Assembly: GCA_964409335.1 (NCBI GenBank)
Contig: CAYPCW010000073.1
Location: forward strand, 1-5,074
Direction: 5' to 3'
Length of the DNA stretch: 5,074 nucleotides
From: JABMOW01 sp964409335
GTDB taxonomy: Bacteria > Fidelibacterota > Marinisomatia > SCGC-AAA003-L08 > JACNLC01
In this document: in pieces, positions 1 to 5,074 of the stretch
Numbering within the stretch: position 1 is the first letter of the stretch
Layout: every line of letters starts with the position of its first letter
The notes under the pieces: generated by a model
What the model saw: the letters and a program-made list of their open reading frames with translations, nothing else
What the model was told of the DNA's origin: nothing
Databases searched by the model: none
Position numbers and translations under genes: made by a program

Positions 1-386
1 GGTGTGTCTCCATAACGGACGGTTATTTTGAATGGCAAAAAACGACATCTGGAAACCTCCCACACTACATCCGGCGGAAAGACGGCAAATTGCTGTTATT
101 GGCAGCATTGTGGGATGCCTGGAAAACACCGGAATCATCGGTTATCCTGTCTTACACCGTCATCACCTGTGCCGCATCTCCCGTCTTTAAATTCATCCAC
201 GAGAGGATGCCGGTGATCATCCCTCCCGGGCGGTTGTCTGACTGGCTTGATGGTACTCATACCGGACATTCGGATGCAATGTCTCTTTTGACATCCAATG
301 ATGAAGGGCTCATCACCTACCCCGTTTCAGCATTTGTAAATAATGTGAGGAATAATTCACCCAAATGCATCGAACCGCTGACATAA
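1..386 (+). CDS. SOS response-associated peptidase (SRAP/YedK/HMCES family), C-terminal part, 5' end outside window
   Basis: The reading frame is open from the left edge (first full codon at 3) to TAA at 384-386, giving 127 residues. Family knowledge: SRAP proteins bind single-stranded DNA and form a thiazolidine crosslink to abasic sites through Cys2; full-length members are about 220-230 residues, so roughly the first 95, including Cys2, are missing here. Seen in the sequence: the DGYFEW motif with the conserved active-site Glu (codon 30-32), then PHYIRRKDG and AALWDAWKTPE. IHERMPVIIPP follows, with the catalytic His at 198-200, and then DWLDG. The end, YPVSAFVNNVRNNSP, is the usual SRAP terminus. 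The Glu-to-His spacing (56 residues) is close to that of YedK (E105 to H160). TTG at 90 is internal to this frame and is not a start. The 3' end overlaps the downstream amylase gene by 22 bases in another frame, so the two are probably co-transcribed. No lesion is visible in the part present. Confidence 0.9.
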   Translation, partial: CVSITDGYFEWQKTTSGNLPHYIRRKDGKLLLLAALWDAWKTPESSVILSYTVITCAASPVFKFIHERMPVIIPPGRLSDWLDGTHTGHSDAMSLLTSNDEGLITYPVSAFVNNVRNNSPKCIEPLT

Positions 387-1651
387 CGAATGTAAATCAT
401 TTGATCATCTACGAAATATTCCCGCGAAATCACGGACACCTGGGAAATTTTCAGGACATTATCGATGATTTACGAAGAATCAGGGATCTGGGCGTGGATG
501 TTATCTGGCTCATGCCCATACATCCGATTGGGGAGCTGAATCGAAAAGGACATGCGGGATGCCCTTATGCGGTACAGGATTACCTGAAAATCCATGAAGC
601 GTTGGGATCGGTTATATTGTTTAAGGAATTAATTGCAAGAACACATGAGTTGGGGATGAGACTCATCATGGATATGGTGTTCAATCATACCTCACCAGAT
701 TCACGCCTGGTAGCGGAACACCCTGAATATTTTTACCGGGATACTGACGGAAAAATTTCCTCAAAAGTACCGGATTGGAGCGATGTGATCGACCTGGAAT
801 ATCGCTGTCGCGATCTGTGGGATGAACAGGTTAATGTGCTCAAATATTGGTCATCCCTTGGTGTGGATGGATTCCGCTGTGACGTCGCACCCATGCTACC
901 TGTAGCGTTTTGGGAGTTCGCCCGTCAGCAGGCAGACCCGAATTATCAACAAATTTGGATCGCAGAGAGTGTCCATTTATCTTTTATTCACACCCTCAGA
1001 ACCAACGGGTTTCTATGTCACAGTGATGCAGAACTTTATCCTGTATTTGATCTCACTTATGATTACGATGGATTCGGATTTTTAGAAGCATGGTTTGATG
1101 GTAAATCCCCCCTGAAATTGTGGATTGACTATTTGAATATCCAATCAGACCTGTACCCGGAATATGCAGTTAAACTTCGTTTTCTTGAAAATCATGACTG
1201 TCTGCGGATCGCATCCCGGTTCGAGACGGTGGCACAATTGAAAAACTGGACCGTGCTCATGTTTCTGCTTCCCGGAGCAAACCTGATTTACTCCGGACAG
1301 GAATACGGATTGAAGGATGGTCCGGGATTATTCGAAACAGAAATGGTGAACCGGCCTGCGGGTGATGAAGATTTTCACCGGTTTTTTAAAAAGATTTTAA
1401 ATTTTATCAGACGGTATAAACCTGAAAAATATCGGTTTGAACTTCGACAAATCCGGGAAACTTTAATTGAAGTGAAATGGTCAGGGAACGGGGAATTTAT
1501 TGGATATCTGAACTTGTCTGCGAAAGATTGTACATTTACCTCTCACTTCAGGATTTTCGGGAAAGATGTTTTTAACGATGAACCCGTTAACCTTCAGACG
1601 GGAGACCCAATTCGGGAGTTTCCCGCCCTATACCGTCGTCAGTTGAAGTAA
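365..1651 (+). CDS. GH13 alpha-amylase family glycoside hydrolase, cytosolic
   Basis: A complete 428-residue protein of the GH13 clan, which hydrolyses or transfers alpha-glucosidic bonds by a retaining mechanism. The barrel begins almost at once (LIIYEIFPRNH, residues 13-23). Region I is DMVFNH (D103, H108). Region II is GFRCDVA with R171 and nucleophile D173. Region III is IWIAES with acid/base E201. Region IV is FLENHD with H277 and stabiliser D278. The family motif GQEYG is at 311-315, and about 70 residues of a short C-terminal beta domain follow. All classic subsite -1 residues are present, so it should be active. There is no signal peptide or added carbohydrate-binding module, which points to a cytosolic maltodextrin or storage-glucan substrate; the exact specificity (amylase, glucosidase or transferase) cannot be read. 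ATG 365 is the first start after an in-frame TAA at 353-355. A GAGG at 347-350 is rather far upstream (14 bases), and the 22-base overlap with the SRAP gene suggests translational coupling. TTG 401 is a weaker alternative start. Confidence 0.93.
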   Translation: MHRTADITNVNHLIIYEIFPRNHGHLGNFQDIIDDLRRIRDLGVDVIWLMPIHPIGELNRKGHAGCPYAVQDYLKIHEALGSVILFKELIARTHELGMRLIMDMVFNHTSPDSRLVAEHPEYFYRDTDGKISSKVPDWSDVIDLEYRCRDLWDEQVNVLKYWSSLGVDGFRCDVAPMLPVAFWEFARQQADPNYQQIWIAESVHLSFIHTLRTNGFLCHSDAELYPVFDLTYDYDGFGFLEAWFDGKSPLKLWIDYLNIQSDLYPEYAVKLRFLENHDCLRIASRFETVAQLKNWTVLMFLLPGANLIYSGQEYGLKDGPGLFETEMVNRPAGDEDFHRFFKKILNFIRRYKPEKYRFELRQIRETLIEVKWSGNGEFIGYLNLSAKDCTFTSHFRIFGKDVFNDEPVNLQTGDPIREFPALYRRQLK

Positions 1652-1914
1652 ATATCTATTTTATTAATTTTCTACTTACCCTGTTTCTAAAAACAACAAT
1701 GTCCAAAAATTAATGCACCCGGTTTCTTAATACCACAAAAATTTCAATATCATTCCGCTACTCTCATTTCGCCTTGTTGCCAACGGATTGTGTAGAAAAT
1801 TCGGAGCTTGTGGTACGTTAATTTATTCCCTAAAACATAAATTGTTGTGTGTCCCACCCGTTCGGAAATCTTGGTCAAATCTATTTTATATTGATACATT
1901 GTCGGCGATAGTTG
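1652..1914. other. Gap after the amylase gene, no gene recognised
   Basis: AT-rich sequence between the amylase stop and the nuclease pseudogene. I see no hairpin followed by a T run that would end the + strand unit, no tRNA-like fold and no recognisable coding similarity. A minus-strand frame stays open through here to 1750 as a continuation of the pseudogene frame. Its translation past about 1915 no longer resembles the GxxExxY family, so it is probably chance read-through after loss of the original stop. Confidence 0.5.
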
Positions 1915-2230
1915 AACAGGGTGGTCAGGATTTTTTAGATGCACGGGATCGGAAGTAGGCGTTCTGACAAGTGATTTATTATAGAGCCGTTTGAATTCGA
2001 AGTGCCGTCCCCCGAAATAAATCAATCATCCATCGGCAATACCATATGCTTCGAGGAAATTGATTGCCTGCGCTTTGTGGTTATCTTCAATTTTTCGACT
2101 ACTATTAATTCAATCATCACCCGCTGATCTGTAAAGAAATCTATTCTTCTCGTTCCAACTTGTTTTTCACGAGAAAAGATTTTTATTTCTTTTTCAGGTT
2201 CGAAGGATTTAAGTCATCGAAATTCTAACT
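1915..2230 (-). pseudogene. Decayed GxxExxY-type protein (PDDEXK nuclease fold)
   Basis: Three stretches on the minus strand together rebuild most of a GxxExxY-family protein, a small PDDEXK-fold domain of about 125-135 residues of unknown role. Stretch one (about 2210-2088) reads FEPEKEIKIF, EKQVGTRRIDFF, then DQRVMIELIVVEKL. Stretch two, in another frame from 2085, reads DNHKAQAINFLEAYGIADG. Stretch three (from 2025) reads LIYFGGRHFEFKRLYNKS, then DPVHLKNPDHPV. Lesions seen: the IELK motif reads IELI (ATA at 2105-2103), losing the catalytic-position Lys. One base is missing near 2087-2088, which breaks KLEDNHKAQ. TGA at 2028-2026 replaces the first Leu of the usual GLLI, one base from TTA. 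Stops also interrupt the remnant N-terminus, at 2219-2217 and just upstream of 2228, and the family's N-terminal helix is unrecognisable. The TTG-started frame 2025-1750 is therefore only the tail of this relic, not a gene. Family assignment is from memory of the consensus, with no search run. Confidence 0.82.
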
Positions 2231-2260
2231 ATCCCTAATACCATTAAAACCTGTTCGGAC

Positions 2261-2343
2261 GCCGGTCTGTGGGCAGACTGACGGTAACCCATTAGCGGCA
2301 AATATGGCTGTCCCCCGGGGTCAGACTATGATGGTGGCCGTCA
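2261..2343. repeat. GC-rich patch with nested inverted repeats
   Basis: A GC-rich island inside an otherwise AT-rich gap. It contains the tight hairpin GTCTG-TGGG-CAGAC (2265-2278, extendable by a G-T and a C-G pair to 2263-2280). It also contains the palindrome CCCCGGGG (2313-2320) and a wider inverted pair, TGACGG at 2279-2284 with CCGTCA at 2338-2343. CTGAC (2278-2282) can also pair with GTCAG (2320-2324). It lies upstream of the remnant of the nuclease pseudogene, just beyond the terminator of the lipoprotein gene. It could be a degenerate dispersed repeat, a mobile-element end or a relic structured RNA; no name can be given. Confidence 0.35.
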
Positions 2344-2379
2344 CAAATAAAAAAGGGAGCATCGATTGATACTCCCTTT
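2344..2379 (-). terminator. Rho-independent terminator of the HMA-like/lipoprotein operon
   Basis: AAAGGGAG (2352-2359) and CTCCCTTT (2372-2379) form a perfect 8-bp stem. The 12-base interval can add ATC/GAT pairs across one mismatch, leaving a GATT loop. Read on the minus strand, the stem runs into TTTTTTATTTG, a good U tract. The stem starts 20 bases after the lipoprotein stop codon. In the + direction only TTTA follows, so it should act mainly on the minus strand, though it may partly stop transcription coming from the amylase side. Confidence 0.88.
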
Positions 2380-2399
2380 AGAATAATAACAGTGTAGGA

Positions 2400-3461
2400 T
2401 CAGTCTCTAAAATCTGCGATATAGATATGGGTTGCCCGTGGATTCTCCGCATCCCGATTTGATGCAAAAATCAGTTTTTTACCATCGTGGGTAAAGATGG
2501 GAAATGAATCAAATGTATCGTTATGGGTAATACGGGTGAGTCCTGTTCCATCGACATTGATGATATACAACTCAAAATTGTGTCCAAACGTTTGGTACTC
2601 ATCATTCCAGTCATCCATATTCGATGAAAATGAGATCCGTTGACCGTCCGGATTCCATGAAGGCGCCCAGTTGGTAGCGCCATTGTGTGTCAACTGTACT
2701 TTATTTTTCCCATCGGCATCGGCTACATAGATCTCCAGCGGGACTGCCACAATGTAGTTCTCTCTCACATTTTCAGCCCACTGTGATCGTTCTTCTTCCG
2801 TGGCCGGGTACCATGCACGCCAGACGATTTTCGAGCCGTCCGGAGAGTAGAAGGCTGCACCGTCATATCCATAGTCAAAAGTAAGCTGCTTGATATTTCC
2901 ACCGTTATAATCCATTTCAAAGAGGTTCATATCCCCATCCCGCAACGAAGAAAAAATGATCTTTTCCAAAAAGGGGTGCACGGTCGCTTCCGCATCATAT
3001 CCGTCGTTATTCGTGAGACGCCGTATGTTAGATCCATCCGGATTAGCCTTATAAATCTCAAAATTTCGTAGCGGCCAGACATAGGTGTGTGGGTCTTTGG
3101 GCGTAAAAACCTCCGGGCATGCCGTACCTTCATGCTTGGTAGATGAGAAAATGATAAAATCATCGTCCTTTGAGAAATATGAGCAGGTATGGGCTCCGAT
3201 ATCTGCGGATACCATCTTTTGATCGCTACCGTCGATATTCATGGTATAGATTTTATCACATTCGAACCCGTCACGTTTAGATTGAAATATCAGTTTTTTT
3301 CCGTCCGCACTGAGGTAGGCTTCCCCGTTATCCCCTGTGAATGTGAGCTGTTTCAATTGAGTCAGTCTCATCTCGGCGCCGGTTGGTCTGCACCCGGATA
3401 AGACCAAAAACAGCAGTATTAATCCGGGGATAGTCCATCGGGATTTCAGAATATCGATCAT
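2400..3461 (-). CDS. TolB-like / PD40 six-bladed beta-propeller lipoprotein
   Basis: A 353-residue predicted lipoprotein. The N-terminus has a basic start, a hydrophobic stretch (about 11-20) and lipobox LSGC with Cys24 as the lipidation site, so it should be anchored in the periplasm or outer membrane. Six PD40 (WD40-like) blades follow. Their cores are at about 50-64, 96-109, 161-175, 205-216, 269-281 and 323-337, each of the form SPDGxxIxFxSxRD. Each is followed by an IYxxNxDGSNxxxLT-type strand. The last blade ends at IYIADFRD and the N-terminal LKQLTF segment can complete it, giving a closed ring. Cys68, Cys93 and Cys115 are extra and could form a disulphide after export. Related propellers are sometimes fused to M28 peptidase or occur in TolB; there is no enzyme domain here, so a binding or scaffold role is inferred. 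An AAGGAA ribosome site overlaps the upstream stop codon, so translation is likely coupled to the preceding small gene. Confidence 0.9.
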   Translation of the reverse strand: MIDILKSRWTIPGLILLFLVLSGCRPTGAEMRLTQLKQLTFTGDNGEAYLSADGKKLIFQSKRDGFECDKIYTMNIDGSDQKMVSADIGAHTCSYFSKDDDFIIFSSTKHEGTACPEVFTPKDPHTYVWPLRNFEIYKANPDGSNIRRLTNNDGYDAEATVHPFLEKIIFSSLRDGDMNLFEMDYNGGNIKQLTFDYGYDGAAFYSPDGSKIVWRAWYPATEEERSQWAENVRENYIVAVPLEIYVADADGKNKVQLTHNGATNWAPSWNPDGQRISFSSNMDDWNDEYQTFGHNFELYIINVDGTGLTRITHNDTFDSFPIFTHDGKKLIFASNRDAENPRATHIYIADFRD

Positions 3462-3466
3462 CGGTT

Positions 3467-3472
3467 TTCCTT
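3467..3472 (-). promoter_or_regulatory. Ribosome binding site of the lipoprotein gene
   Basis: AAGGAA on the minus strand lies 5 bases before the ATG at 3461 and overlaps the TAA of the upstream small gene (3473-3471). It fixes the start codon and suggests reinitiation by ribosomes finishing the upstream gene. Confidence 0.75.
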
Positions 3473-3782
3473 ATTTTGATAGTTTATTGAAGGTCAAATT
3501 TTTGGGAGGACATCCCCATTTTGTGAGAATACGCTCAATCCGTTCTTTGTCTAATTTTGAACCGTCATACCGGATCGTAATTGTATGGTTCAGGGTAGTG
3601 CCGTTATAGGATTTTACAGCCCGGATTTCCTGGAATTCTTTCTCAAGGTTTCTGAGGATTTCGGGGGACGATAGGGTTGGTATTTCGATAACGACCTGAG
3701 TGATATCCTGAGGTTTACCATAATCGGATGCCAGAATAAGGAATGATATTAATATAAAGACCAGGACTAAAAACGATCTCAA
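3471..3782 (-). CDS. Small exported protein with HMA-like (ferredoxin-like) fold pattern, no CxxC
   Basis: A 103-residue protein I cannot name with certainty. Residues 1-19 form a signal peptide or N-terminal membrane anchor (MRSFLVLVFILISFLILAS), with possible cleavage near Ala18. The rest follows the beta-alpha-beta-beta-alpha-beta order of heavy-metal-associated domains: strand 27-36 (ITQVVIEIPT), helix 38-50, strands about 53-59 and 66-73 (HTITIRYD), helix 78-90, and a possible last strand 95-100. The loop that carries MxCxxC in metal chaperones reads PTLSSPEI here, so copper-type binding is not expected; the only cysteine is Cys91. The start is TTG at 3782, chosen because GGAAGG (3796-3791) sits 8 bases upstream and the signal sequence begins at once. 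It is 9 bases from the lipoprotein gene and shares its promoter and terminator. A partner or assembly role for the propeller is inference; an independent ACT-like or FMN-type small domain cannot be excluded. Confidence 0.78.
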   Translation of the reverse strand: MRSFLVLVFILISFLILASDYGKPQDITQVVIEIPTLSSPEILRNLEKEFQEIRAVKSYNGTTLNHTITIRYDGSKLDKERIERILTKWGCPPKNLTFNKLSK

Positions 3783-3790
3783 ATCTGTTT

Positions 3791-3796
3791 CCTTCC
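3791..3796 (-). promoter_or_regulatory. Ribosome binding site deciding the TTG start of the small exported protein
   Basis: GGAAGG on the minus strand, 8 bases before the TTG at 3782-3780. There is no ATG placed to give a full signal peptide, so this site is the main support for the non-ATG start. Confidence 0.7.
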
Positions 3797-3813
3797 ATCA
3801 AATTGAGCCATAT

Positions 3814-3831
3814 AAAATTAGGGGTAATTTT
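3814..3831 (-). other. AT-rich hairpin in the operon leader
   Basis: AAAATTA and TAATTTT form a perfect 7-bp inverted repeat around four bases (CCCC on the transcribed minus strand). The same CCCC can instead pair with the GGGG at 3835-3832, so two exclusive hairpins are possible about 18 bases before the ribosome site. It is weak thermodynamically and its role is unknown. Confidence 0.35.
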
Positions 3832-3865
3832 CCCCGTTGAGCAAGCGGTTGGCGACGAGTTAATC

Positions 3866-3894
3866 AGAATAATATCCGGCGATTATGATATCAA
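3866..3894 (-). promoter_or_regulatory. Candidate sigma70-type promoter of the HMA-like/lipoprotein operon
   Basis: On the minus strand, TTGATA (3894-3889, five of six consensus bases) and TATTCT (3871-3866, four of six) are separated by exactly 17 bases. This lies between the MFS stop and the TTG start and would give a leader of roughly 75 bases. If the host belongs to Bacteroidetes, whose main sigma factor uses a different consensus, this match would mean less. Confidence 0.4.
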
Positions 3895-3911
3895 AATATT
3901 TCACATTTTGA
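3891..3911. promoter_or_regulatory. Dyad overlapping the -35 element, possible operator
   Basis: TCAAAAT (3891-3897) and ATTTTGA (3905-3911) form a perfect 7-bp inverted repeat with a 7-base spacer. It begins just after the MFS stop codon and overlaps the candidate -35. No T run follows on the minus strand, so it is a poor terminator for the MFS gene; an operator is the alternative reading. Chance is possible because the arms are AT-rich. Confidence 0.3.
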
Positions 3912-3919
3912 ATAAGGGA

Positions 3920-5074
3920 TTATGCTTCTCTGGCCAGCCTTATTCCTTCTTTTTCATCCACCTTTATCAATAAGTAACTTCCAAGAATAAGAAAAAATAA
4001 TACAACGGAAATACCGGCGCGCTGAGTATGAAACAGCGTTGTGAACACTCCGAGAAAAAATGGACCCATGAACGCTGTTGCCTTGCCTGAAAACGCAAAA
4101 AATCCAAAGAACTCGTTTTCTTTATCTTTAGGGACAAACCTTGCCATAAGAGACCGGCTGGAGGCCTGATTCGGACCCGAGAAGATTCCGATCAAAATGC
4201 CCGCCACCCAGAACACCACTTTTGACGTCGTCGAAATCGCAAGTATCACCGCGACAATCAAACCGATTAAACTGATTTGGATGGTTTTCTTCCCACCTAA
4301 AATATCATCCAGAAATCCCATCATAAATGCTCCCATCCCCGCAGTAATGTTGAGGACAATCCCAAAGATGAAAATCTCGTCCATCGTAAAATGAAAGGTC
4401 CCGGCGGCATAAATCCCACCAAAGGCAAAGATCGTAATGAGACCGTCATTGTATATCAGGCGGGCAAGGAGAAAAGTAACAAGGTGCCGGTATTTTTTAA
4501 CCTCCCGGAAGGTGGTCAACATCTGGTTAAATGAATGAGACAATATTTTCTTCCGTTCTCTTGTCAGACCCGGACTTTCACGTACCCAGATGAATGTGGG
4601 CAAACTAAAAACCGCAAACCAGGCCGCTACCAGTAAATTCGTCGCCCGAATATTCTGTCCCAGGTCTCTTGAAAAACCAAACCAGGGGGTTTCAGGATGG
4701 ATCAGAAAAATAAAGGACAGCATCAATGCTAATAATCCTCCAACGTACCCAATGGACCAGCCATAACCGGATATTCTGCCTATTTTATCGTAGGGGGCAA
4801 TATCCGGCAAATATGCGTTGCAAAACACCCCGCCCATCTCGAATCCAACGTTTCCCAAAATAAACCAAAATAATGCTGGATAAATTTGCCCCGGGAGAAT
4901 GCGATACAGCATTATTGATCCCAAAATGGTCACCCACGTCCAGAATACCAGAAATATTTTTCTGAATCCGCCCCGGTCTGCCATCGCCCCCATAATGGGA
5001 GACAATATCGCCACCAGAATACCGGTGATGGTAATCCCCCGCGACCACAATTCAGTACCGATAATTTCGTTATT
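3920..5074 (-). CDS. MFS transporter, UMF1 / Atg22-like family, N-terminus outside window
   Basis: 384 residues are visible. The frame is still open at the right edge: TTG 5050 is preceded in frame by NNEIIGTE, so the gene starts beyond the window, with perhaps 40-50 residues missing from a family usually of about 420-440. Numbering from the edge, the first visible helix (about 14-30) is followed by the MFS loop motif GAMADRGGFRK (29-39). Then come VFCNAYLPDIAP (83-94), GRISGYGWSIGYVGG (99-113), a long charged central loop (about 165-197), and the second-half loop MGFLDDILGGKKT (252-264). The UMF1 signature PNQASSRSLMARFVP (301-315) and FFAFSGKATAFMGP (325-338) follow. About eleven of the usual twelve helices should be present. 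Substrate is unknown; bacterial UMF1 members are mostly uncharacterised, and the name comes from similarity to the vacuolar amino-acid effluxer Atg22. No clear terminator follows, so some read-through into the next operon is possible. Confidence 0.9.
   Translation of the reverse strand, partial: NNEIIGTELWSRGITITGILVAILSPIMGAMADRGGFRKIFLVFWTWVTILGSIMLYRILPGQIYPALFWFILGNVGFEMGGVFCNAYLPDIAPYDKIGRISGYGWSIGYVGGLLALMLSFIFLIHPETPWFGFSRDLGQNIRATNLLVAAWFAVFSLPTFIWVRESPGLTRERKKILSHSFNQMLTTFREVKKYRHLVTFLLARLIYNDGLITIFAFGGIYAAGTFHFTMDEIFIFGIVLNITAGMGAFMMGFLDDILGGKKTIQISLIGLIVAVILAISTTSKVVFWVAGILIGIFSGPNQASSRSLMARFVPKDKENEFFGFFAFSGKATAFMGPFFLGVFTTLFHTQRAGISVVLFFLILGSYLLIKVDEKEGIRLAREA

Noticed and set aside
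28..216. Plus-strand frame overlapping the SRAP gene
   Set aside because: Lies in another frame of a clear SRAP coding sequence and has low-complexity, unfamily-like composition.
1750..2025. 91-codon minus-strand frame starting at TTG as an intact gene
   Set aside because: Its first 37 codons are the tail of the GxxExxY family, immediately after an in-frame TGA; the rest has no recognisable similarity. It is pseudogene read-through.
2026..2088. Programmed frameshift or stop-codon recoding in the nuclease-like gene
   Set aside because: No slippery heptamer or structure at the shift, and the catalytic Lys and the N-terminus are lost as well, so decay is the simpler reading.
2232..2319. Minus-strand open frame through the GC-rich patch (reads AIFAANGLPSVCPQTG and on)
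   Set aside because: Only about 29 codons between stops, no start with a ribosome site, and the region is better explained by its inverted repeats.
3891..3911. Intrinsic terminator of the MFS gene
   Set aside because: The stem is AT-only apart from one pair per arm and is not followed by a T run on the minus strand.
1..5074. CRISPR array, tRNA/rRNA genes, insertion sequence or phage genes
   Set aside because: No regularly spaced direct repeats, no cloverleaf with a CCA-type end, no transposase or integrase similarity in any frame.

Overview
This window looks like an ordinary bacterial chromosome segment with about mid-40s % GC. The protein families are an UMF1-type MFS carrier, a PD40/TolB-like lipoprotein and a GxxExxY-type PDDEXK protein. 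The lipoprotein has a classical lipobox, so the host should be Gram-negative-like. This mix would fit the Bacteroidetes/Ignavibacteria/Marinimicrobia/Calditrichaeota side of the bacteria, but that is inference from family distribution and nothing in the window fixes the taxon.

Layout, left to right. On the + strand, the window opens inside the C-terminal half of an SRAP (SOS response-associated peptidase, YedK/HMCES-like) gene. Its last 22 bases overlap the start of a complete cytosolic GH13 alpha-amylase-family gene (365-1651) that keeps its full catalytic set. Next comes a gap of about 750 bases with no intact gene. It holds a decayed minus-strand GxxExxY/PDDEXK nuclease-fold pseudogene with at least three separate lesions (about 1915-2230), a GC-rich structured patch (2261-2343), and a strong intrinsic terminator serving the minus-strand genes.

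On the - strand, read from the right edge leftwards, are three genes. First is an MFS transporter of the UMF1/Atg22-like family, whose N-terminus lies beyond the window. Then comes a compact intergenic region with a plausible sigma70-type promoter overlapped by a dyad. Last is a two-gene operon: a small exported protein with an HMA-like fold pattern but no metal-binding CxxC (3471-3782), followed 9 bases later by a six-bladed TolB-like propeller lipoprotein (2400-3461). The operon ends at the terminator at 2344-2379. The two convergent blocks meet in the gap that carries the pseudogene.

Functionally, SRAP protects abasic sites in single-stranded DNA, the GH13 enzyme should act on cytosolic alpha-glucans or maltodextrins, and the MFS protein is an uncharacterised carrier. 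The exported small protein and the lipoprotein are probably made together and placed in the same envelope compartment. I found no convincing new multi-gene system. The points most worth following are the nuclease pseudogene, the coupled HMA-like/propeller pair, and the dyad over its promoter.
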